DNA from: CAZYFH01 sp965249175
Lineage (GTDB): Bacteria > Acidobacteriota > Vicinamibacteria > Vicinamibacterales > UBA8438
Direction: 5' to 3'
Assembly: GCA_965249175.1 (NCBI GenBank)
Contig: OZ252227.1
Location: forward strand, 3,534,001 to 3,598,000
DNA: 64,000 bases
Shown: piece by piece, positions 8,892 to 16,643 of the stretch
Layout of the letters: each line of letters starts with the position of its first letter
How positions within the stretch are numbered: the first letter of the stretch is position 1
Translations under genes and position numbers: made by a program
The notes under the pieces: model-generated
The model's database searches: none
The model's input: only the letters and a program-made list of their open reading frames with translations
Told to the model about the DNA's origin: nothing

Positions 8892-10403
8892 ATGTCGAGA
8901 CAATGCCTGAAGGGTTGTCTGGTCGTGGCACTACTCGCCATCTCGGGCGTGGGTGCGGCTGGGCAGGACATTCCGTTGATTGAAGCCGTCAAGAACGGCG
9001 ACACGGCCACCGTGCGCGCGTTGCTCGACGAGGGCAGCGACGTGAATGCGCCGGAGGTTGACGGAACGACCGTTCTGCACTGGGCCGTGAGCCGCGACAA
9101 CGTGGACGTGGCGGACCTCTTGATTCGCGCCGGTGCCAACCTGCGCGTCGCGAATCGGTACGGCGTCGCTCCGCTGTCGCTCGCCTGTCTCAATGGAAGC
9201 GTGGCGATGGTTGCGAAGCTGCTGCAAGCCGGCGCGGATCCCAAGAGCACTCAGCCGGGTGGAGAGACCGCCCTGATGACAGCCGCGCGCACCGGGAACG
9301 CTGACGTCGTGCAGCTGTTGCTGGCCCGCGGAGCCGATGTGAACGCTACGGAAGAGTGGAAAGGACAAACGGCGCTGATGTGGGCCGCGGCGGAAAACAA
9401 TGCAGCTGCCGTGAAGGCTCTCATCGCGGGTGGAGCGGACATCCCGACTCGCTCCAAGATAAGTCCCGGTGTCGCTGAGTTGGGCAACAGGGGGTTTACC
9501 GCGTTCACGTTCGCAGCTCGCGCGGGGGCGATTGACGCTGCTGAGGCGCTCCTCGAGGGTGGCGCAAGCGTGAACGACACGTTGGCGGATGGCACGAGCG
9601 CCCTCGTTCTCGCTGTCATGAGTGCCCGGTACGAGATGGCTGCGTTTCTCCTCGACCGCGGTGCCGACCCGAACGCTGCCGCTCAGGGGTGGACGGCCCT
9701 GCATCAGATCGTGTGGACGCGTAGACCGAATCGGGGGTTCAACACCGTCTTCCAAGCACCAAAGGGCCGCGTCGACAGTCTCAGCCTCGTCGAAACTCTT
9801 CTGGCACATGGCGCTGACATCAACGCGCGTGTCACAACACGGCGGGCACCGCGTACCGTTACTGGCCGCAACCTCTTGAAAGTTACTGGTACGACACCTT
9901 TGTTCTTAGCCGCTCATAGGGTCGATGTTGACCTGATCCGCCTCCTCCTGCAAAGCGGTGCCGATCCTCTGTTGCCGAATGAGGACGGAACGACGCCGCT
10001 GATGGCTGCTGCTGGAGTCGGCTTGTACAACCCTGGTGAAAATCCGGGAACTCCCGAGGAGTCCGCCGAAGCGGTAGAGCTCTGCTTGGAGGCCGGCGGG
10101 GATCCAACGACCGTTGACGCCAACGGAGACACTGCACTACATGGTGCGGCATACTGGGATTCGCCTGGCGCGGTGGAGCTACTGCTCGCCGCGAACCCTC
10201 AGCTGGATCTGGATGTTGTGAACAACAACGGCTGGACCCCCCTGCGGGTCGCGGACGGTGTGATGGTGGAAGCTGGTACTGCCCTACACTTCGGTCCGGC
10301 CGTAGCTGCCGAACTTCGTGAGCTGCTGAAAGTACGTGGTTTGCCGGTTCCCGACCCGGTCCCCTTTGATGCCGCGCAGATACCGAGCTATTCCGACCGA
10401 TGA
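8892..10403 (+). CDS. Exported ankyrin-repeat protein (cluster partner of DUF1552)
   Basis: 503 residues with a signal peptide (MSRQCLKGCLVVALLAISGV to AAGQ) and then a continuous array of about a dozen ankyrin repeats with the DGTTVLHWAVSRDNVDVADLLIR type of consensus. A longer linker at about residues 270-330 interrupts the array. It starts 57 bp after the DUF1552 stop with no strong own ribosome site, so it is probably the third gene of the operon. The repeats imply a protein-binding scaffold in the periplasm. A paralogue with the same layout is encoded convergently at 11011-12543. Confidence 0.9.
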   Translation: MSRQCLKGCLVVALLAISGVGAAGQDIPLIEAVKNGDTATVRALLDEGSDVNAPEVDGTTVLHWAVSRDNVDVADLLIRAGANLRVANRYGVAPLSLACLNGSVAMVAKLLQAGADPKSTQPGGETALMTAARTGNADVVQLLLARGADVNATEEWKGQTALMWAAAENNAAAVKALIAGGADIPTRSKISPGVAELGNRGFTAFTFAARAGAIDAAEALLEGGASVNDTLADGTSALVLAVMSARYEMAAFLLDRGADPNAAAQGWTALHQIVWTRRPNRGFNTVFQAPKGRVDSLSLVETLLAHGADINARVTTRRAPRTVTGRNLLKVTGTTPLFLAAHRVDVDLIRLLLQSGADPLLPNEDGTTPLMAAAGVGLYNPGENPGTPEESAEAVELCLEAGGDPTTVDANGDTALHGAAYWDSPGAVELLLAANPQLDLDVVNNNGWTPLRVADGVMVEAGTALHFGPAVAAELRELLKVRGLPVPDPVPFDAAQIPSYSDR

Positions 10404-10491
10404 GAGTCGATCAGGTAGGCGACGTTTGGGCAACCGAGCCGCGGAACGTGGCAGAGAGGCAATGAGTTCGTCGACCTGTGGGTTCACGTTC

Positions 10492-10842
10492 TCAACGCCC
10501 GCGTCCGTCCGCCAATACGACCGGGGTGGTGTCTGAGGACAGCGCGCCCCGACTGGCTTCCGGCAGCTCGGCTACGCTGTTGCCCGGAGCGAACGTTGGT
10601 GGCTCCGGCGCCATGTAGGCCGCGGTCCCAATCACCATCCCCATCTGGGTCGCCGCCGCCGTCAGCGAGATGGTCGGCGACTCCGATGCACTGGCCCCGC
10701 TCGCCTCCGGCTGGAACGCCTTCGCCAACCCAAAGTCCAACACCTTCACCGTGCCGTCGGCCTTCACCTGCACGTTCGCCGGTTTCAGGCACGAGGTGCG
10801 TTGCGCGCCCGTGTCGAAGTGCATCGCCCATGACTCATCCAT
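10492..10842 (-). pseudogene. Remnant of a Ser/Thr kinase catalytic-loop region
   Basis: On the minus strand the frame reads LKPANVQVKADGTVKVLDFG, then LAKAFQPEASG and GTAAYMAPE, i.e. subdomains VIb to VIII of a Pkn-type kinase. The HRD ahead of LKPAN is destroyed (GAQRTSC in its place) and everything after APE is unrelated sequence. There is no glycine loop and no C-lobe. It lies between two convergent ankyrin genes. It represents a different part of the kinase than the two N-terminal scraps at 682-835 and 3605-3738. Confidence 0.75.
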
Positions 10843-11010
10843 CGCGGCCCAGACAAGCCACCAGATCGGCGATCAGGCTCCAGCTCTCCGCCGGCACGCT
10901 CGTTGCTGAACCGTACAACAGGGGCGGGCATCATTCAACGGAAACGCCTGAAGCTCAAAAGCGGTCACGGACGCCGATCCCCCCGTGTTTTCCGGCCTTG
11001 TCCCTTCGGA

Positions 11011-12543
11011 TCACCGGGTGATGTATCTGGGCACCGGCTCACCTGACGCGGCGCCCAGCTCAGACAGCAACGCGGACGCGCGCTCCCGCCTGATCAGGCT
11101 GGCGACCTGATTGAACCCCTGCTCAGCGAGATCGAGCGGCGTGCGACCTAGCTCGTCGACGAGATCCATGCGCGCGCCCGCGTCGACGAGATGGCGGATG
11201 ACGCGGTCTGCCGCTCGATACACGGCGCCGTGAAGGGCGGTCTGTCCGTGGGCGTTCGCCGCGTTGATGTCGTTCCCCGCGGCGAGCGCAAGCGTGACCG
11301 CGGCGAGCACGTCGTGTTCGGGCCGCGAGAGCTGTACTCCCTCCGTGAACACCACGCCCGCCGCGAGCGTGAGCGCCGTGTTGTTGGCGAAGGTGGCCAA
11401 GCGCGGATCAGCCCCATGGGCTGCCAGGACCCGCATCGCCTCGACGTCGGCAGCCTGGGCCGCTAGCAGGTACGGTGTCGCACCGCCCATGTTGACCAGG
11501 TTGTCGATGACCGGTTTCAGTCCGGCCTGTGACACCCGCTCATCGGACAGGCGCGGCTCCGGCTCCGTCCTCGCGTTCGGCGTCGCCCCTCGCGACAAGA
11601 GCATGCGCATGAGCTCGAGGCCATCTCGCTGCGTAGAGTCTCCGTCGATACCGAGGCGCTGCGGCCCTGGCTGGCGTCGGGGTGCCCGCGAGGTCACCAG
11701 AGCATGGAGCGCCGTGTTGCCACGCGCGTCGCGCGCGTTCGGGTCGGCGCCGGCTTCGAGCAACATGGCCGCGGCCCTGTAGTGCCGGTTCGTGATCGCC
11801 AGACGCAGAACGCTATGGCCGCTTGGCGCAATGGCGTTGACGTCGGCGCCCGCAGCGATGAGCAGACGTGTTGCGTCCCGGGCATCCTGTCGCACCGCGA
11901 ACAGCAACGCCGTGAACGTGCCATTCGACGCCGCGTTGACGTCCGCGCCACCCTCCAGGAGGACATTCATGATCGCGACGTGGTTCTCCGCGGCGGCCCA
12001 CATCAACGGCGTTTGGCCGCGCCAACGGTCGGTCGCGTCGACGGCCGCGCCGCGGGCGCGGAGCGCTCTCACGGCGCCGACGCGGCCCGTTCGCGCACAG
12101 CTCAGCAGCGGCGGCTCGCCCGCCGGCGCGAGGTTGGGATCCGCCCCCGCGTCGAGCAGCCGCTCGACCAGGGCGGGGCTGGCATTCACGCACGCCAGTG
12201 TGAGCGGCGTGGCGCCGTTCCGATTGACGGCGTTTGCGTCGGCGCCGGCGTCGATCAGCAGCGCCGCGAGCTCGGCGTCGTCGCGATAGATGGCCCAGTG
12301 AAGCGCCGTGGTGCCGTCCGCGGTGGGCACGTCCACGCCGGCCCCGTCCCGCAGGAGGCGCGCGACCGTCGCCCGGTCGCCAATCTGAGCGGCGGCGGCG
12401 AGTCGTGAGTCGTTGGCTGCCGCGGAAAGCGCGATTCCAACGAGCGGAGCGATGAGCAACGCTTGCAGCCCGTGGAGAAAGTGCCACTGCATTCGAGCGG
12501 CGATGCATCCCAGTAGCCGGCGGTGCTCATCGGTCATATGCAC
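11011..12543 (-). CDS. Ankyrin-repeat protein, paralogue of the 8892 gene
   Basis: Up to 510 residues. ATG at 12543 is possible, but ATG at 12492 (MQWHFLHGLQALLIAPLVGI) would place a signal peptide at the very N-terminus and is a reasonable alternative. The remainder is ankyrin repeats (DGTTALHWAIYRDDAELAALL, RWRGQTPLMWAAAENHVAIM, GQTALHGAVYRAADRVIRHL) with the same long linker before the last third as the 8892 protein. The RWRGQTPLMWAAAEN block is almost the same as EWKGQTALMWAAAEN there, so the two are duplicates. This copy is outside the DUF1552 operon. A TATAAT at 12700-12705 (minus) could drive it with a ~150-nt leader. Confidence 0.87.
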   Translation of the reverse strand: MHMTDEHRRLLGCIAARMQWHFLHGLQALLIAPLVGIALSAAANDSRLAAAAQIGDRATVARLLRDGAGVDVPTADGTTALHWAIYRDDAELAALLIDAGADANAVNRNGATPLTLACVNASPALVERLLDAGADPNLAPAGEPPLLSCARTGRVGAVRALRARGAAVDATDRWRGQTPLMWAAAENHVAIMNVLLEGGADVNAASNGTFTALLFAVRQDARDATRLLIAAGADVNAIAPSGHSVLRLAITNRHYRAAAMLLEAGADPNARDARGNTALHALVTSRAPRRQPGPQRLGIDGDSTQRDGLELMRMLLSRGATPNARTEPEPRLSDERVSQAGLKPVIDNLVNMGGATPYLLAAQAADVEAMRVLAAHGADPRLATFANNTALTLAAGVVFTEGVQLSRPEHDVLAAVTLALAAGNDINAANAHGQTALHGAVYRAADRVIRHLVDAGARMDLVDELGRTPLDLAEQGFNQVASLIRRERASALLSELGAASGEPVPRYITR

Positions 12544-12913
12544 CCGGTACTCTCCCTCGTCGCGCCTTGACTACCGGGTGCCTCGCCGCTCTCGGTGCGA
12601 CACGGCACTTTCACCGCTAGGAATCGTCCTCTACGCTTTGGTCGCTCCTGTCCCTGAGTCGCCGGCCAGGATTCCCGTCGATTCGGTGGGATGGCCCGCA
12701 TTATACTGCCGGCATGGACCGTCGCGTTTTCATCGCAGACGTCCTGACTTGAGCAACCCGGTTTGCCAACCGGGATGACTGGATCCGGTTCCCCGGTGCC
12801 CCCCAGGACCTAGACTCCGAGGAACGACTCGTCGCTAGCCCAACGCTAGCCCAAAGTGGCCTTACGCCAGCTCGCGTCACCAACGATATGACCGTAAATA
12901 GCTTTAAATAAAG
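12544..12913. other. Intergenic region between ankyrin gene and tRNA-Leu
   Basis: No gene of useful length. It has TATAAT on the minus strand (12700-12705), a perfect hairpin CCCGGTT-tgcc-AACCGGG at 12757-12774, and an 11-bp tandem repeat CGCTAGCCCAA at about 12832-12854. On the plus strand a 12-codon frame (ATG 12714) runs up to the hairpin; I cannot support it as a gene. Confidence 0.4.
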
Positions 12914-12999
12914 TGCCGAGGGTGGGGATCGAACCCACACGAGCCTTACGGCTCACAGGATTTTAAGTCCTGTGCGTCTGCCAGTTTCGCCACCTCGGC
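12914..12999 (-). tRNA. tRNA-Leu (anticodon UAA)
   Basis: The minus-strand sequence folds as a type II tRNA. The acceptor stem is GCCGAGG with CCTCGGC and discriminator A. The anticodon stem is CAGGA/TCCTG with loop CTTAAAA (anticodon TAA at 12963-12965). The variable arm is GAGCCGTAAGGCTC-like and the T arm GTGGG-TTCGATC-CCCAC. The long variable arm and UAA anticodon give leucine. The 3' CCA is not encoded and must be added after transcription. Confidence 0.96.
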
Positions 13000-13040
13000 A
13001 CAATTGGGGTGACTGCTGGATTCTAGTGGGTTGACCTGCG

Positions 13041-13880
13041 CTACGGGACGTCGGCCGCGGACGAGGTCAGGAATTCCATGATCGCGGCGACCATCCGCTC
13101 GCCGGCGAGCAGTGCCCGGTCGTTGTGGTCGGCCCCTTCCACGATGACGAGCTCCTTCGTCGCCGATGTCGCCTCGTACACCCGGCGGCTCAACGCGAGC
13201 GGGATGATCTGATCCTGGTCGCCCGCGATCACGAGCACCGGACAGGTGACCCGACCGATGTCGTCGACCGCGGCGAATCTATCCTCCAGGACGAGCCGCA
13301 CCGGGAGGAACAGGTAGTGGATCCGCCCGACGTCCACGAGGGAGGGAAACGGTGAGCGGACGATCAGTGCCGCTGGCGGGTGTTCAGCCGCCAGACCGAT
13401 GGCCACTGCCGAGCCTAGCGACTCTCCGAAATAGACCAGCCGGGATGCGTCGACGTCCGACCGACCCAGGACGTACGCGCGGGCGGCACGAGCGTCCGCT
13501 CGGAGCCCGGCCTCGGTCGGTGTGCCTTCGTTACCACCGAAGCCCCGGTAGTCGAACAGGAGCACCTGCACCCCGTGCGCACGGAGCGCTGCGGCCAGTG
13601 GGGCGCGATACGATCGGTTGCCAGCGTTTCCGTTGAACACGATCACGGTGAACGACGTCGCCGAAGGCAGCGCCGCACTCGTGGCGAACCACCCGTTGAG
13701 CGTCAAGCCCTCGCCGGTCGGGATCTCCACCGTCTCGACCGAGGCGAGCCCCGCGTCGCTCGGCGCCAGCACTGCGCCAAGAGGAAAGTAGATCAGCCGC
13801 CTCTGGAACATCCACGCGAGCAGGACGACGCTGGCGACGGCGACCAACACGACCAGGAGGAGGCTCATGGCCCGGCGCAT
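13041..13880 (-). CDS. Membrane-anchored alpha/beta hydrolase (BEM46/ABHD13-like)
   Basis: About 280 residues with one N-terminal transmembrane segment (SLLLVVLVAVASVVLLAW) followed by QRRLIYFP, the usual opening of BEM46/ABHD13-type hydrolases. FNGNAGNRSYR is the oxyanion region, YFGESLGSAVA the nucleophile elbow with Ser, VIAGDQDQIIP the acid, and VEGADHND the catalytic His. All catalytic parts are present. It begins about 50 bp after the merR stop on the same strand and may be read from the same transcript. The substrate is unknown; esterase or thioesterase activity is the family norm. Confidence 0.85.
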   Translation of the reverse strand: MRRAMSLLLVVLVAVASVVLLAWMFQRRLIYFPLGAVLAPSDAGLASVETVEIPTGEGLTLNGWFATSAALPSATSFTVIVFNGNAGNRSYRAPLAAALRAHGVQVLLFDYRGFGGNEGTPTEAGLRADARAARAYVLGRSDVDASRLVYFGESLGSAVAIGLAAEHPPAALIVRSPFPSLVDVGRIHYLFLPVRLVLEDRFAAVDDIGRVTCPVLVIAGDQDQIIPLALSRRVYEATSATKELVIVEGADHNDRALLAGERMVAAIMEFLTSSAADVP

Positions 13881-13934
13881 CACAGAGGTCTGCCGACTCA
13901 GCTCCCGTGCGCACTCCGAGCGGCCGGCTCTCGG

Positions 13935-14297
13935 TCAGACCAGGTCGCACTCGTCGAGGCTCGAACAGTTGCATCGAATGCCCTCCTCAAGAAGACGCTT
14001 CATGCTCCGGGCGCGAGCGATCAGTCGGTCAATCTCGACCAGCTTCGCTCGGGCCAGCTCCGACCAGCGTGTCGAGGGGCTGGCATCGGGAAACCCGTAG
14101 AACAAGCGTTTGATTTCCTCGACGGTGAAGCCGGCCTCCTTCGCCACCGAGATGCCCGCCAGCAGCACCAGCACGTCGGGGCCGTAGCGTCTCCTGCCAT
14201 TGGTCCGCGACGGAACGGGCAGCAGACCGACGCTCTCGTAGTAGCGGATCGCGGACGCGCGTAGCCCCGCCTGCTCGGCCACCTGACTGATTCGCAT
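13935..14297 (-). CDS. MerR-family regulator with a C-terminal cysteine cluster
   Basis: 120 residues. I choose ATG 14297 because MRISQVAEQAGLRASAIRYY is the standard first helix-turn-helix of MerR proteins (winged HTH 1-70, dimer coiled coil ~75-110). The tail ends in CNCSSLDEC: Cys-x-Cys-x5-Cys matches three of the four SoxR iron-sulfur cysteines, but the first SoxR cysteine position is Gly here, so metal or redox sensing is open. It is divergent from the 14391 gene. The shared region contains a 20-bp dyad inside a promoter with a 19-bp spacer, the classic MerR arrangement, so it most likely controls that gene. Confidence 0.9.
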   Translation of the reverse strand: MRISQVAEQAGLRASAIRYYESVGLLPVPSRTNGRRRYGPDVLVLLAGISVAKEAGFTVEEIKRLFYGFPDASPSTRWSELARAKLVEIDRLIARARSMKRLLEEGIRCNCSSLDECDLV

Positions 14298-14318
14298 AGA
14301 CCTTAGAAAGAAATCCCC

Positions 14319-14349
14319 TTGACTTAAAGTTAACTTTAACTTGTAGCGT
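14319..14349 (+). promoter_or_regulatory. MerR-type promoter/operator with 19-bp spacer
   Basis: TTGACT (14319-14324) and TAGCGT (14344-14349) are separated by 19 bp, the overlong spacing that MerR activators correct by twisting DNA. The spacer holds TAAAGTTAACTTTA, a perfect 14-bp palindrome (14325-14338), within a nearly perfect 20-bp dyad (14322-14341). It drives the plus-strand gene at 14391 and lies between it and the divergent merR gene. Confidence 0.8.
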
Positions 14350-14390
14350 ATCACGTGAGGGGCGCGATTCCCTGACGAAAGGCCGTAATC

Positions 14391-15482
14391 ATGCCGCACG
14401 CTATTCGGAGATTGATCACGTCGGGGCAATACACGGCGGTGGTTCTGCTGGCGGGACTGGTCGCCGCTGAGCCTTCGGCTGCTCAGCAGGTGCGTGTCGG
14501 ACGGCACGTCGTCGTGAGGGCCGATGAGGTGATTACCGACGATCTCTATGCGTTCGGTGACACCGTCGTCATCGAGGGCACGGTGACCGGCGACGTGATG
14601 GCGAGCGGCCGTGTCGTCAGGGTGAGCGGCGCGGTGAACGGTGACGTGTTCGGATGCGGCCAGAGCTTCGTGGTGGACGGACGTGTCGGCGATGATCTGC
14701 GGGTCGCGGGCATGTCGGTCGTGCTGGGGCCGGACGCGCGCGTTGGCGACGACGTGGCCAGCGCGGCCGGCAGGTTCGAGACGAGGGTCGGCAGCACGAT
14801 TGTCGGAAGCCTGATGTTCGTCGGCCATCGGGCCTGGCTGGCAGGCGACATCGTGGGAGCCCTCGGCGCCGAGGCGTCTGCGGTCGAGTTGGCCGGCACC
14901 ATCGGCGGGACGGTGGACGTCGGCGTGGATGAGCGGACCACGGCCGCAGGGTCGTGGCGAGCCGGTCGTCCGATAGCGGTGGTCATGGTCGCCGGTCTGC
15001 TGATGGCCTGGCTCACACCATCCACGTTTCGCAATCTCGAAGCGCGGATCCGGACGCGGCCGCTCGGCGCCGTTGGTCGTGGGGCAATCGGAACGGCCGT
15101 TCTGCTCGCGGCGGTCGTGGGCGTCGCGCTCGTCGCCATCGGCGTCGGCACGGCGGCCGCACGCCTTGGGCTCTGGTCCCTGATGCCCGCCGTTGGTCTG
15201 GCGGCTGCCGCGACGGGCGTCGCGCTGGCGACGTTCTTGATGCTGGCGGTCCTGGTGGGTCCCGCGATGGTGAGTGTTGTGGTTGGACGCTCGATCCTGA
15301 GTCGCGTGAGCCCGGGTCGAGCGGCTGGCATCATCTTCCCGCTCCTCACCGGTCTGTGTCTGCTGGGCGTGGTCCTGAGCGTGCCTTACCTGGGCCTCAT
15401 GGTGCGCCTGCTGGTCGGGTTGGTGGGCATCGGCACTGTCTGGTCCTACGCGGTGTTCACCATCGTCAATCGCGGATCGTGA
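14391..15482 (+). CDS. Bactofilin-like beta-helix membrane protein
   Basis: 363 residues: signal peptide (to about PSAAQQ), then short repeats of the bactofilin/polymer-forming type (VIEGTVTGDVMASGRVVRV, VNGDVFGCGQSFVVDGRVGD) that predict a right-handed beta-helix on the outer face of the membrane. The last ~170 residues contain four strongly hydrophobic segments. It stands alone after a MerR-type promoter, so it is presumably induced by the MerR signal as an envelope-stress or metal-response protein. It overlaps the convergent NHL gene by 17 bp. The exact role is unknown. Confidence 0.8.
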   Translation: MPHAIRRLITSGQYTAVVLLAGLVAAEPSAAQQVRVGRHVVVRADEVITDDLYAFGDTVVIEGTVTGDVMASGRVVRVSGAVNGDVFGCGQSFVVDGRVGDDLRVAGMSVVLGPDARVGDDVASAAGRFETRVGSTIVGSLMFVGHRAWLAGDIVGALGAEASAVELAGTIGGTVDVGVDERTTAAGSWRAGRPIAVVMVAGLLMAWLTPSTFRNLEARIRTRPLGAVGRGAIGTAVLLAAVVGVALVAIGVGTAAARLGLWSLMPAVGLAAAATGVALATFLMLAVLVGPAMVSVVVGRSILSRVSPGRAAGIIFPLLTGLCLLGVVLSVPYLGLMVRLLVGLVGIGTVWSYAVFTIVNRGS

Positions 15483-16593
15483 TCTTCTGCACACGCCACG
15501 TGAGCAGCTCGGCCACATAGACCTCGTTTTCGGACGGGCACGCCAGCCCATGGATCCAGCCGAACTGCCCAATGGCCTGGCCGTCCCTGCCGAGATATCC
15601 CAGGACGGTGCCGTCGAGGGACATCTTGTAGATACGGCCCGGAAACATGTCCTGCGTGAACATGACCGGATTGGCACCCGGCGTGATGCAGATGCTGTTT
15701 GGCCAGAGCGAGTTGTAGCTGCCATCCGGCAGTCGCCCGAAGCTCGGGATGTTGGGGGCGTAGTCGGGGGGGAGCGGCGCCTGCCGCCGTAGGTCGGCCA
15801 GGGTGATCTGGCGCACGAAGGTGCCGTCCGACTCGAAGACCTGGATCCGGTTGTTGGACCGATCCGCCACGTGGACTCGGTCTTGGTCGTCGATGGCGAT
15901 GCCATGCGGGACTCGAAACTGTCCCGGGTCGCTGCCGCGCTCGCCCCAGGAGGTGACCCAGTTTCCGTCGCGGTCGTACTTGGCCACGCGGGCGTTGTTG
16001 TAGCCGTCGCTGAAATAGGTATTGCCCTCGCGATCGAACGCAACGTCGGTGACCTCGTCGAAGAGTCCATCTCGGGCCGCGGGCGGTGGAGCGTCGAGGG
16101 TCTCGTAGTAGGGCGGACGGAGCGAATGCGGGGGGCAATTCCGCCCAACGCACCGGGGATAGCGGGCATGGGTTGATTCCGGGCGACGGCCGAACACCTG
16201 GAGCACCTGGCCACCCGGGCTCAACTTCGCCGCCATGCTGGAGCCGTTGTCCACCAGCCAGAGGTTGTCGTCGGCGTCCACTCGGACCGCGTGTGCCCAC
16301 GCCTTCAAGTAGAGGTTGCCGCCGATCTCCCGGATGAAGGTGCCATCGGGCGCGAACTCATAGAGTGCCGCGGCTTTCGGACTGATGAGCGTGGCGTCCG
16401 AGCCGGAGCGGCTGTACACGAAGATGTGGCCTTGCGAGTTGACCGCGACCCCCGCGGCTTCACCGAGATAGAGGTCGGGGGGGAGCCGCAACAGCGCCAC
16501 CGCGTCGTACTCCAGCTCCGCCGCGGTTTGACCATGTGCGGTGGGGACCGGAACGAGCAGGCTGATTGTGGTGAGCAGGGCCATCCAGCGCAT
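15466..16593 (-). CDS. Secreted NHL-repeat beta-propeller protein
   Basis: Start at ATG 16593, where GAGGTG lies six bases upstream and a signal peptide follows (MRWMALLTTISLLVPVPTAH, then GQ). A longer reading frame upstream has no such support. The mature ~350 residues are NHL blades: IFVYSRSGSDATLISP, FSDGYNNARVAKYDRDGNWV, HVADRSNNRIQVFESDGTFV, and a closing MSLDGTVLGYLGRDGQAIGQ strip. It resembles the partial protein at 1-674 and is likely a sensor, scaffold or lyase-like propeller; catalytic residues are not evident. It lies 50 bp downstream of the broken kinase gene on the same strand. Confidence 0.87.
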   Translation of the reverse strand: MRWMALLTTISLLVPVPTAHGQTAAELEYDAVALLRLPPDLYLGEAAGVAVNSQGHIFVYSRSGSDATLISPKAAALYEFAPDGTFIREIGGNLYLKAWAHAVRVDADDNLWLVDNGSSMAAKLSPGGQVLQVFGRRPESTHARYPRCVGRNCPPHSLRPPYYETLDAPPPAARDGLFDEVTDVAFDREGNTYFSDGYNNARVAKYDRDGNWVTSWGERGSDPGQFRVPHGIAIDDQDRVHVADRSNNRIQVFESDGTFVRQITLADLRRQAPLPPDYAPNIPSFGRLPDGSYNSLWPNSICITPGANPVMFTQDMFPGRIYKMSLDGTVLGYLGRDGQAIGQFGWIHGLACPSENEVYVAELLTWRVQKITIRD

Positions 16594-16643
16594 GTCTATC
16601 ACCTCGATTCGTCGCGGTCGTCTATCGACCAATGATGCAACAC

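Noticed and set aside
12914..12999. Genomic island attached to tRNA-Leu
   Set aside because: There is no integrase gene nearby and no second copy of the tRNA 3' end was seen; the adjacent 11-bp tandem repeat is not related to the tRNA.
13935..16214. A 759-codon minus-strand frame that ends in the MerR protein
   Set aside because: Everything before the MerR start at 14297 is antisense to the bactofilin-like gene or out of frame with the NHL gene, and is low-complexity Arg/His/Thr-rich sequence.
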